From: CAUVKI01 sp963552605
Lineage (GTDB): Bacteria; Bacillota; Clostridia; Tissierellales; Peptoniphilaceae
Reading direction: 5' to 3'
Assembly (NCBI GenBank): GCA_963552605.1
Contig: CAUVKI010000004.1
Coordinates: 23,080 to 87,079, forward strand
Length of the DNA: 64,000 nt
Part shown: positions 8,246 to 15,562 of the stretch, one piece after another
Numbering within the stretch: the first letter of the stretch is position 1
Layout of the letters: the number at the start of each line of letters is the position of its first letter
Notes under the pieces: model-generated
Told to the model about the DNA's origin: nothing
Databases searched by the model: none
The model's input: the letters and a program-made list of their open reading frames with translations, nothing else
Translations under genes and position numbers: made by a program

Positions 8246-10005
8246 TGAGAGAAATCATACGAAAATTTACCATGGGTCATTCAAAGCAGATGATAGAACC
8301 TGCAGTATGGCATTTTTTGGAAGGATTTACCATGACTTTTCCAGCTGTAGCCGTCTATTTTGCCATCAATCTGTTTATAGAACACTTTGAAAATTCGGGA
8401 AGAATTTTTGATGAGGGATACTGGAATATTGCTTTATGGATGTTGGGTCTGTTCTTATTACAACTGATTGTCAGCACATTTAGCTTTTTAAGAACATTTC
8501 TTCCGGGGGCAATCAATTCTACAGATAATAAAAAAGATTTTATTCAAAAAATCAAAAGATTGCCTCTCGGTTTTTTCTCTAAAACGCGTTCAGGCGAGCT
8601 TATTAATACTTTTACGGGAGATTTTTTAGCCATTGAGCAGAGCATGGTGGCAACCTTTACCGGTCTTTTCGGGGTTGTTTTCTCCTGTATAGTAACTTCT
8701 ATATTCATGTTTTATTTTAACCCCAAGATGGCTCTTGCTTTTTATATTACAATACCCGTTTCGGGGATTATTATAGCCGTATCAATGAAAGTATTCGGAC
8801 ATCTGAGCGTTGACCTCAGATCTGCGAAAGATGATACCGCAGAGGGATTAAATGAATATCTTTCGGGAATGAAAATCCTCAGAAGCTATAACCAAATAGG
8901 AGAAGGTTTTTCGAAACTCCAAACAGCATATAGGCATTTAATGGAGGTCAGTATAAAAGGCGAAACGATAGGAGGTGCTCTCTTAGGTTTGGCACTGACA
9001 TTTGCAAGGGCAGGACTTCCGATTATGTGTTTTGTCGGTTCTTATCTGTTGCTTGGCGGTGAGATAGGCTTAACTTCGTTTTTGAGTATTATCATCATCG
9101 GTACTAAAATTATAAGTCCTCTTCTGACTTGGATAAGGTACACTGCGGTGCTTAGGGCACATTATGTAAGTGCAAGCAGAATTGACAATGTAATGAAAAC
9201 AAAAGAGTTGCTCGGAACCGAAAAAATAGAGGATACGGGGGATATTCACTTTGAGAAAGTCAGTTTTTCATACTTAAAAGGTCAAAATATCATTGATGAT
9301 ATATCCTGTTCATTTAAGAAAAATTCTCTTACTGCAATTGTAGGTCCAAGCGGTGGAGGTAAATCAACAATACTGAAACTGATTGCAAGATTTTGGGATG
9401 TTGATGGAGGCGATGTAAAAATAGGAAGCACACCTCTAAATGAAATCAATCCGGATAATTGGTTAGAACAAATTTCCATGGTTTTGCAGGATGTGTATCT
9501 TTTTCATGAATCAATAAGAGAAAATATCATTTTCGGAAATGAAAATGCAAGTGAAGAAGATATGATTCGTGCTGCAAAGTTGGCAGGCTGTCATGAGTTT
9601 ATAGAAAAATTACCGGAAAGTTATGAAACCGTTGTAGGTGAAGGAGGTTCAACCTTATCAGGAGGTGAAAAACAAAGAATATCTATTGCAAGAGCCATTC
9701 TTAAAAATGCGCCGATTTTACTTTTAGATGAACCGACTTCCAGTTTAGATGCAAAGAACGAAGTATTGGTTCAAAAAGCGATTTCAAACTTGGTAAAAAA
9801 TAAAACAGTAATTATGATTGCGCATCGATTAAAGACAATCAAAAATGCAGATCACATTATTGTTTTGGATCAAGGAAGAATTGCGGAAGAAGGAAATCAC
9901 GAAGAGTTGTTAAAGAAGGAAGGGCTTTATCATAAACTCTGGAATTTACAAAACAAATCAAAAGAGTGGAAAATTTCGTCAGGAGGAAAAAAGAATGAAC
10001 AGTAA
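8245..10005 (+). CDS. ABC transporter half-molecule (TMD-NBD), YbtQ/IrtB-like, second subunit
   Basis: Second half-transporter, 586 residues, paired with the gene before it. Six membrane helices are followed by an ATPase domain with Walker A GPSGGGKST (about residue 366), LQDVYLFHESI, signature LSGGEKQR, Walker B ILLLDEPTSSLD and switch IAHRLKTI. It starts with GTG inside the previous gene's TAG stop (8243-8245). Its own ribosome-binding site is weak, so coupled translation is likely. Its Walker B is canonical LDEP, unlike LDEA in the partner, but both keep the catalytic Glu. The 3' end overlaps the ECF S-component gene by 11 bases. Confidence 0.88.
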   Translation: MREIIRKFTMGHSKQMIEPAVWHFLEGFTMTFPAVAVYFAINLFIEHFENSGRIFDEGYWNIALWMLGLFLLQLIVSTFSFLRTFLPGAINSTDNKKDFIQKIKRLPLGFFSKTRSGELINTFTGDFLAIEQSMVATFTGLFGVVFSCIVTSIFMFYFNPKMALAFYITIPVSGIIIAVSMKVFGHLSVDLRSAKDDTAEGLNEYLSGMKILRSYNQIGEGFSKLQTAYRHLMEVSIKGETIGGALLGLALTFARAGLPIMCFVGSYLLLGGEIGLTSFLSIIIIGTKIISPLLTWIRYTAVLRAHYVSASRIDNVMKTKELLGTEKIEDTGDIHFEKVSFSYLKGQNIIDDISCSFKKNSLTAIVGPSGGGKSTILKLIARFWDVDGGDVKIGSTPLNEINPDNWLEQISMVLQDVYLFHESIRENIIFGNENASEEDMIRAAKLAGCHEFIEKLPESYETVVGEGGSTLSGGEKQRISIARAILKNAPILLLDEPTSSLDAKNEVLVQKAISNLVKNKTVIMIAHRLKTIKNADHIIVLDQGRIAEEGNHEELLKKEGLYHKLWNLQNKSKEWKISSGGKKNEQ

Positions 10006-10597
10006 AAAAATCGGATTAAAAGATGTTGTACTTATTACATTGTTGACAGCAATTATGATTGGAATACAGACGGTTGTTTTGATACCTTTTGTAGCCAATC
10101 TTAAGTTCGTGCTTTGGTTCGTTGGTGGAATTGATTGGTTTTTATGCGGAATTATTTATTGCCTAATGATTGCAAAAGCTCCTAAAACCGGAACTGCATT
10201 TATATTCTCATTTATATTTGCAATATATTATTTTTTCACCAACAGTATGATCATAATCAGTGCAATGATAGCGGCGGCAGGGATAATTATGGAACTTATT
10301 ATGATGAAAGGCGGATATAAAAATAAAATAAGAGCTACGATTGCCTACGTGATATTTGGATTAACGATAATGATGGCTCCTATTGTTCTCATATTTTTGC
10401 AAAAAGATGCTATGATTGCGGGATTATTGGCGAATGGAATGACGCAGGAGTATATTGATTCAATTTTTGCGGTTTACAGTGCTAAGAATATAGGCATTGG
10501 AATAGTTTTGACGATAATCGGTGCGGTTGCGGGAATATCGATAGGTTACAGAATATTAAACAGATATTTCATATCAGGCGGAATGGTAGAAAAATAG
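9995..10597 (+). CDS. ECF transporter S component, MptD-like family
   Basis: Small hydrophobic protein (200 residues) with about five or six membrane helices, starting with a short basic N-terminus (MNSKKIGLKDVVLITLLTA). This layout fits the substrate-binding S component of an energy-coupling-factor transporter. Genes for EcfT and two EcfA ATPases follow directly, which supports the call. AGGAGG lies at 9981-9986 before the ATG, which is inside the preceding ABC gene. The family is known in Firmicutes beside YbtPQ-like transporters; its substrate is not established to my knowledge. Confidence 0.75.
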   Translation: MNSKKIGLKDVVLITLLTAIMIGIQTVVLIPFVANLKFVLWFVGGIDWFLCGIIYCLMIAKAPKTGTAFIFSFIFAIYYFFTNSMIIISAMIAAAGIIMELIMMKGGYKNKIRATIAYVIFGLTIMMAPIVLIFLQKDAMIAGLLANGMTQEYIDSIFAVYSAKNIGIGIVLTIIGAVAGISIGYRILNRYFISGGMVEK

Positions 10598-10600
10598 AAA

Positions 10601-11311
10601 ATGGTAAGGGAGAATAAGTTTATTACGGATATTAGAGTGAATGTAATTCTTGCGATTATCAGTAGTATAGCCATTTTGATTTACAAGAAAGAAATTACTT
10701 TTGCTATAGCTTTTACAGTTTCAATAGCATTTATCTTGTTCCAGGGACAATACAGGAAAGCTTTGAATTTTGCATCTGCTTTCGTGATATTGTTTATACT
10801 GTCAATACTTATGGCAGGAAAGAGCGGGCTGGCGACATTATGGCTATTTACTACAATTGCAAGACATCTGTTAATACCTCTTTCTTTTTTACAAGGAATA
10901 TCGGAAAGAAGTACAGGGGAACTGCTTGAAGTTTGCCATAGGTTACATTTACCTAAGAGTTTTGGCATTTCCGCAATTGTTTTAATGAGGTTTTTCCCAA
11001 CTATCAAATATGAATTAAATACCATAAGAGGAGCATTAAAATTCAGAGGGATAGGAATATCTCTGTTTAATACACTATTTCATCTGCCAAAAAATTTTTA
11101 TTTAACCTTGATACCTTTACTTATTAGAACAGTGCGTATTTCTGATGAAATAACAGCAGCGGCACTTACTCGAGGGATTGATCTCGACAGGGATATTGTC
11201 AGCTTTTCAGAGGTTAAGTGGACAAATAAAAACACTGTTTTTCTAATTGTTTTTAGTGTAGTGATTTCATCTTTGAAAATTATTGAAATCAAATGGGGGT
11301 GGCAGTTTTGA
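10601..11311 (+). CDS. ecfT: ECF transporter transmembrane subunit EcfT (CbiQ-like)
   Basis: Membrane scaffold linking the S component to the ATPases. Four or five hydrophobic helices are followed by the cytoplasmic coupling helices. One carries the diagnostic Ala-Arg-Gly type motif in ALTRGIDL (about residue 190), and the earlier FFPTIKYELNTIRGALKFRG resembles the first coupling helix. The ATG at 10601 lacks a clear ribosome-binding site, and the gene starts only three bases after its neighbour, so coupling is likely. Length of 236 residues is slightly short for the family. Confidence 0.85.
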   Translation: MVRENKFITDIRVNVILAIISSIAILIYKKEITFAIAFTVSIAFILFQGQYRKALNFASAFVILFILSILMAGKSGLATLWLFTTIARHLLIPLSFLQGISERSTGELLEVCHRLHLPKSFGISAIVLMRFFPTIKYELNTIRGALKFRGIGISLFNTLFHLPKNFYLTLIPLLIRTVRISDEITAAALTRGIDLDRDIVSFSEVKWTNKNTVFLIVFSVVISSLKIIEIKWGWQF

Positions 11312-11970
11312 TAGAATTGAAAAATTATTCGTTTTCATATGATGGCAAAAAACAAATTCTGAATAATATAAATTTGAAAATAAAACAGGGTGAATTTGTT
11401 GCTGTTACAGGTCTTTCAGGATGTGGAAAAACAACGCTTACACGAGTTTTAAATGGGCTTTGCCCAAATTTCTATCAAGGAGAAGCCGAAGGCGATTACA
11501 GATTATATAACAGTGATGCCAAAAATATGAGCATCAGCGAGCTTTCAAGGTATTGGGGAAGTGTATTTCAAGATCCCAGAAGTCAGTTTTTAGCCAAAAG
11601 AGTTAGAGATGAGCTGGTCATTGCAATGGAAAATGCTTGCGAAGATAGGCTTGTCATGCAAAAAAAGCTTGATGAAATAGTAAGAAGCTTAGAGATTGAA
11701 AATCTTTTAGATAGAGAAATGATGTTTTTATCAAGTGGAGAAAAGCAAAAAGTTGCAATAGGTTCCGTTTTTTGCACAAGTCCGAATGGGTTTGTGTTGG
11801 ATGAACCTTCTGCAAATTTAGATAGTGTGGCAACAAAAGAATTAACCAATTTTCTGAAACAGTTGAAAGAAAAGTCTTATACTGTAGTTGTTTCGGAACA
11901 TCGCCTACATTATTTAGTAGACTTGATGGACAGGTTAATTATAATGAAAGATGGATTTATCAAGGGATGA
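11308..11970 (+). CDS. ecfA: ECF transporter ATPase EcfA, first copy
   Basis: ABC ATPase with Walker A GLSGCGKTT, Q-loop VFQDPRSQFL, signature LSSGEKQK (an S in place of the second G of LSGGQ), Walker B GFVLDEPSANLD and H-loop SEHRLHYL. The TTG at 11308 overlaps the ecfT stop as TTGA and has GGGGGTGG at 11295-11302, five bases upstream. The ATG at 11293 has no ribosome-binding site before it and is less likely. It pairs with the following ATPase, as usual for the A/A' heterodimer of ECF transporters. Confidence 0.86.
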   Translation: MIELKNYSFSYDGKKQILNNINLKIKQGEFVAVTGLSGCGKTTLTRVLNGLCPNFYQGEAEGDYRLYNSDAKNMSISELSRYWGSVFQDPRSQFLAKRVRDELVIAMENACEDRLVMQKKLDEIVRSLEIENLLDREMMFLSSGEKQKVAIGSVFCTSPNGFVLDEPSANLDSVATKELTNFLKQLKEKSYTVVVSEHRLHYLVDLMDRLIIMKDGFIKG

Positions 11971-12712
11971 AATAAAATCTTTATGTGATTCAAAATTAAA
12001 AAAATTAGGTCTTAGAAGATTTAATACTCCTGAATTAAATATCACAGGAAATGTGAATGGGGAAAGTACATTTCTTGCTTGTAAAGGAGTGTCGTGTGTA
12101 AAGGAATCCTACCTTATATTAGATGACGTGGATTTGAATTTTGAAAGCGGAAAAGTTCATGTTATTGTTGGAGAAAATGGAGCGGGAAAGAGCAGTATTT
12201 GTAAAATTATTACCGGTTTGTATAAACAAACAACGGGAAATGTTTATATTGATGGACTATTAGTAAAGAGAAAAGAACGATTAAAAAGGACATTTTTTGT
12301 AGGACAAGATGTTGATTATCAATTATATGGCTATTCCATAAAAAATGAATTTCAGATTGGAAATAGAAGTCTTGATGATAAAAAAATAGAAGATTGCCTA
12401 AATGAAATAAATTTAAAAGTTTCTCTTGATACAAATCCGCAAGTTCTTTCAGGGGGACAAAAACAAAGATTACTGATAGGAATCGCTTATCTGAGTGATA
12501 GGGATGTCATTGTTTTGGATGAGCCGACAAGCGGGCTGGATGCCTTTCATATGAGAATTGTTTCAGATTTAGTTAAGTATTTATCGTCGAAAGGTAAGAC
12601 GGTTATCATTGTTACACATGATCAAGAGTTTACATGGGAAGTCGCCGATACGGTTTTATATGTCAGTAATGGAAAGGTTAAATATCATAAAAATATAACA
12701 AAGGAGATTTGA
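11951..12712 (+). CDS. ecfA': ECF transporter ATPase EcfA', second copy
   Basis: Second ABC ATPase of the ECF module. The first ~45 residues are a non-conserved extension, then Walker A GENGAGKSS, Q-loop VGQDVDYQLYG, signature LSGGQKQR, Walker B VIVLDEPTSGLD and H-loop VTHDQEFTW. It overlaps the upstream ATPase gene by 20 bases in another frame. The ATG at 11951 has only a weak GAAAG before it, so a start further in (for example a TTG after GGGGAAAG near residue 40) cannot be excluded. It is the last gene of the operon. The DNA here is visibly AT-richer than the flanking housekeeping genes. Confidence 0.85.
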   Translation: MDLSRDEIKSLCDSKLKKLGLRRFNTPELNITGNVNGESTFLACKGVSCVKESYLILDDVDLNFESGKVHVIVGENGAGKSSICKIITGLYKQTTGNVYIDGLLVKRKERLKRTFFVGQDVDYQLYGYSIKNEFQIGNRSLDDKKIEDCLNEINLKVSLDTNPQVLSGGQKQRLLIGIAYLSDRDVIVLDEPTSGLDAFHMRIVSDLVKYLSSKGKTVIIVTHDQEFTWEVADTVLYVSNGKVKYHKNITKEI

Positions 12713-12826
12713 ACATGTAGGTTTACTTAAGGGAGGGAAATATTGCTACGAAGCTTATACTATTCTTCTTTTTATAATACTTTTAGAATGAACATGTGCC
12801 CTCCTTTCCATTTTTAGAAAAAGAAA

Positions 12827-12856
12827 AAACAGTAAACCTTTTTCGATTTACTGTTT
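12827..12856 (-). terminator. Terminator of the nucleoside phosphorylase gene
   Basis: AAACAGTAAA (12827-12836) pairs perfectly with TTTACTGTTT (12847-12856). On the minus strand the stem is followed by a T-rich run, so it terminates the minus-strand gene. Confidence 0.65.
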
Positions 12857-12926
12857 CTGTGAACTTCTATGTTATAGCTTGTATTAGTTATTTAGGTTAG
12901 ACAAGCCGGGATTTGTCCCTGGAGCC

Positions 12927-13700
12927 TTATATTTTTTCCATTATTCTTAATCCAAGTTCAAACGCTAAAAGCATAATCTTGCTCTTCTCATCAAGTCTTA
13001 CGTTACCGGATATACTTCGAGGATCCCAAGATGAATGATCAAGATTATCCCCTGCATAAAAGAACTGGAAGAATTCAACCCCCCTAAAATCGCAGACCGC
13101 TTGCATTCCTGCACATTCCATTTCAACACAAATTGCGCCCTGTTCCTTTCTACGGTTAACTTTATCTCTAGTTTCTCTATAACAAGCATCGGTTGTCCAT
13201 GTAATTCCTTCAACATAAGTATATCCGAACGCTTTTAGTACTTCCTTAAATTCATCTACATATTTATGATTAACTTCAATAGTGTCGTAAGGTTCAGCAT
13301 AATGATAGCTCGTTCCTTCATCTCTAATAGCCTTTGTCGGAATAATGATTCCACAGTCTTCAATGTCTTTATCCAACACACCGCAATTGCCAAGCAAAAT
13401 CAGTCTTTTACTTCCCATTGCAATTATATCTTCATACTGTCCAACACACAAAGGTTCACCAACCATTGACTTAAATATCGCAAAATTTTTTCCTTTATAG
13501 TCAATTTCATAAATAGTATTCGTACCACATGCAGAATGTACAGACGAAATTTCTTTTGCATCAAAAAAGGCTAATACCTTATTAAACAGTTGTTCAGAAA
13601 AGCAAGAAATAGTCACATCCGGAAAGCCCTCGATTTTGTCTACGCACATATCCGGATTAATAACTGCATTTCTGTTTAAATCAAATTCTTCTAATAACAT
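12927..13700 (-). CDS. Nucleoside phosphorylase, uridine phosphorylase-like (PNP_UDP_1 family)
   Basis: Phosphorolytic cleavage of a nucleoside to base plus ribose-1-phosphate is the family reaction. Motifs seen are LILLGNCGVLD, the substrate-loop AIRDEGTSYHYAEP (compare IRLDGTS of uridine phosphorylases) and the ribose-binding CVEMECAGMQAV. The start is placed at the ATG at 13700 because GGAGG (13707-13711 on the plus strand as CCTCC) lies six bases before it; an upstream in-frame ATG at 13733 lacks a site. It stands alone between the ECF operon and the small ORF. The exact base specificity cannot be read from the sequence. Confidence 0.85.
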   Translation of the reverse strand: MLLEEFDLNRNAVINPDMCVDKIEGFPDVTISCFSEQLFNKVLAFFDAKEISSVHSACGTNTIYEIDYKGKNFAIFKSMVGEPLCVGQYEDIIAMGSKRLILLGNCGVLDKDIEDCGIIIPTKAIRDEGTSYHYAEPYDTIEVNHKYVDEFKEVLKAFGYTYVEGITWTTDACYRETRDKVNRRKEQGAICVEMECAGMQAVCDFRGVEFFQFFYAGDNLDHSSWDPRSISGNVRLDEKSKIMLLAFELGLRIMEKI

Positions 13701-13851
13701 TCTTTTCCTCCACATTTCTTTTATCTTTTCCACTTCTTGTTATTGTATTTTGTGCACTTTTTCCACTCTCAAGGCAGTTTATCATATTTATATTTGATAT
13801 TCAATAAATTTATAGAATTATAGTATAAAAAGACACAAGTGGAGAAAAATA

Positions 13852-13980
13852 ATGCCAAGAAGCAAACATCCTAATACTCTTAATGATGTCGTGGACAGAT
13901 TATGTGAAACTATAAATCTACTCACAGAAAATATGGTCAAAAGTATTACAAATAGAGATTGGCTGAAATCAATGATTTAA
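13852..13980 (+). CDS. Possible small protein, 42 aa
   Basis: ATG at 13852 preceded by GGAG (about 13841-13844), 42 codons to TAA, directly followed by a strong terminator hairpin. The peptide starts MPRSKHPNTLNDVVDRL and contains a plausible amphipathic helix (VVDRLCETINLLTENMVKS). AT-rich, promoter-like DNA precedes it. No family is recognised. It could be a small gene or the N-terminal remnant of a longer lost one. Confidence 0.4.
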   Translation: MPRSKHPNTLNDVVDRLCETINLLTENMVKSITNRDWLKSMI

Positions 13981-14004
13981 AAGAAGAATAGTATTAATAG
14001 AAAA

Positions 14005-14058
14005 ATAAATGGCTAAACTCAACAAATAAAACGTTGAAATTTAGCCATTTTATTTTTC
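14005..14058. terminator. Strong terminator hairpin, probably bidirectional
   Basis: AAATGGCTAAA (14007-14017) pairs with TTTAGCCATTT (14040-14050), with an inner CAAC/GTTG pair. A T-rich tract follows on the plus strand and an A-rich tract precedes it. It closes the small ORF on the plus strand and the ParA pair on the minus strand. Confidence 0.65.
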
Positions 14059-14134
14059 TGATTTTTTTCTAAATACTTACCTTTTACTCAGCTTCTTTTT
14101 ATAATTTCAATCTTTCTTTAGCTGCAAAATTCAT

Positions 14135-14524
14135 TTACTCCATTGCATTCCAGAATGCATTGCCGCGTGTTGCAGTGCGCTTTGCACCGTCTAAAATCAG
14201 CACTTCCAACTTTTCTCGTTTCTTGAATCGGTTGGCAGATCCTTTCGGATCCAATCCGTATTCCGCAACCACATCTTTCAGTTCATTTAAATCCAGTTTT
14301 GCAAGTTCTTCCCGCAGTTTTTCTTCTCCCTCTTCCCACAACTGAATCGGATTGATCTTAGACGGGTTTCGCTTGGATTTCTTCTTAGGCTTTTCCGCAA
14401 CCGTCGGCATTTCCGGAATTAGAATCGCCTCAATCTTTTTTGCAAATTCTTCATTGACGGTCATCTCATCTTCAATAACCTTACTTATTTTTTTCCATAT
14501 GGATATAATATCCTTTGATTTCAT
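14135..14524 (-). CDS. Small basic protein with SAP-like C-terminal helix pair, partner of the ParA-like ATPase
   Basis: 129 residues. The N-terminal third is helical and acidic (SKVIEDEMTVNEEFAKKIEA). A Lys/Pro-rich linker follows (VAEKPKKKSKRNPSKINP). The C-terminal ~50 residues (LDLNELKDVVAEYGLDPKG, then FKKREKLEVLILDGAKR) resemble a SAP or Rho-N-type DNA-binding helix-extended-helix; this is a visual resemblance only. It starts three bases after the ParA gene, with TGAGGGG inside the end of that gene as its ribosome-binding site. The pairing suggests it could act as the ParB-like DNA adaptor or regulator of the ATPase. Confidence 0.6.
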   Translation of the reverse strand: MKSKDIISIWKKISKVIEDEMTVNEEFAKKIEAILIPEMPTVAEKPKKKSKRNPSKINPIQLWEEGEEKLREELAKLDLNELKDVVAEYGLDPKGSANRFKKREKLEVLILDGAKRTATRGNAFWNAME

Positions 14525-14527
14525 ACT

Positions 14528-15424
14528 CTATAACCCCTCACAAACCGTCATAAATTCTTTTGCAAACTCTTCAAAGGCTTCGAACTGCCCGCTATAACCC
14601 CACTTCTGTCTAAGCGTCCTGCAACCGGTTTGGAATTCCGCAGCCTCTGCCATTTTAGCGCTTTCATCAAAGTGGGTGGCGAACACCTTAGGATAAGGAA
14701 TCTTCATATTGCCCATAAGCTTTCCTTCATTTCCTCTCATCTGCAGAAGGGTTCGTTGATGAATCGGTGCCCTCTCCCTGACCTTGGTCGCAACAATTCC
14801 GAGTGGAAAAATCCTCTTTCCGCTCTCACAGCTCAACTCTTCCGAAAAGTCATTGACCTTTTTTACTATCTGCGGAATCCCGTAGGTTGAGAGGATATCG
14901 GGAATTGTCGGAATGATGTACCCGTGAATAATCCGGAGTCCGTTCAAGGTCATATATCCAAGATTCGGAGGACAATCTACCAAAATGTAATCATAATTTT
15001 CCAAGAGCGGCTTAATCCCTCTAAGCAGAATTGTCACCGGGTTTCGTATCCCGAATTCTCCCTTCGGTGTCAGAGTCAGTTTGTCCTGTAAATCAATCAG
15101 ACCGAGACTGGACGGCAAAAGGTCGATGGTTGTCGCTTCCATAACATCTCCGACCGATTTCTGCAAGGTCTTATCCAAGTTAAAATCCGCCGTCCCCTCA
15201 ACCGCATCGGCAAAGAGAGATTTTAATGTGTATCCCTGTTTGTTCAACTCAGCCCACTTTTCTTCTCCAATCAGCATCGTCGTTGCGTTGGTCTGCGGAT
15301 CAAGGTCGATTACCAGAACTTTCTTTTGAAATACTCCTGAGAGCATCTGCGCCAGTCCGACCGTGGTTGTCGTCTTTGCCACTCCGCCTTTTAAGTTGAT
15401 TGATGCAATAATCACCGTTGACAT
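14528..15424 (-). CDS. ParA/Soj-family ATPase
   Basis: Deviant Walker A KGGVAKTTTT near residue 13, preceded by MSTVIIASIN, with Walker A' VLVIDLDPQTNATTML and Walker B YDYILVDCPPNLGYMTLNG. The whole 298-residue protein fits the ParA family of DNA-binding or partner-positioning ATPases. There is no N-terminal HTH. The start is the ATG at 15424 behind AGGAGG (15431-15436); the longer frame from 15442 has no site. No parB, replication gene or parS-like repeat is seen nearby, so plasmid partition is not supported. A role with the small downstream protein and perhaps the adjacent helicase is more likely. Confidence 0.88.
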   Translation of the reverse strand: MSTVIIASINLKGGVAKTTTTVGLAQMLSGVFQKKVLVIDLDPQTNATTMLIGEEKWAELNKQGYTLKSLFADAVEGTADFNLDKTLQKSVGDVMEATTIDLLPSSLGLIDLQDKLTLTPKGEFGIRNPVTILLRGIKPLLENYDYILVDCPPNLGYMTLNGLRIIHGYIIPTIPDILSTYGIPQIVKKVNDFSEELSCESGKRIFPLGIVATKVRERAPIHQRTLLQMRGNEGKLMGNMKIPYPKVFATHFDESAKMAEAAEFQTGCRTLRQKWGYSGQFEAFEEFAKEFMTVCEGL

Positions 15425-15485
15425 ATAATTCCTCCTATTCATTACACTTTTATATCTGATCTGACGGAAACATTATCATATATGA

Positions 15486-15512
15486 ATTATATCATACTTT
15501 ATACTATGTCCA
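15486..15512 (-). promoter_or_regulatory. Likely promoter of the ParA pair
   Basis: Minus strand: -10 TATAAT (15486-15491) with -35-like TGGACA (15507-15512), 15-base spacer. The consensus -10 is strong but the spacer is short. It lies between the stop of the giant helicase gene and parA. Confidence 0.4.
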
Positions 15513-15562
15513 CGAAAAGCGCAAGACTTGATGGAAAATTTTTACTGCCTAATGCGGTAGTT

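Noticed and set aside
14135..15442. Plasmid partition cassette
   Set aside because: No replication gene, ParB homologue or iterons nearby; the genes are embedded in chromosomal DNA.
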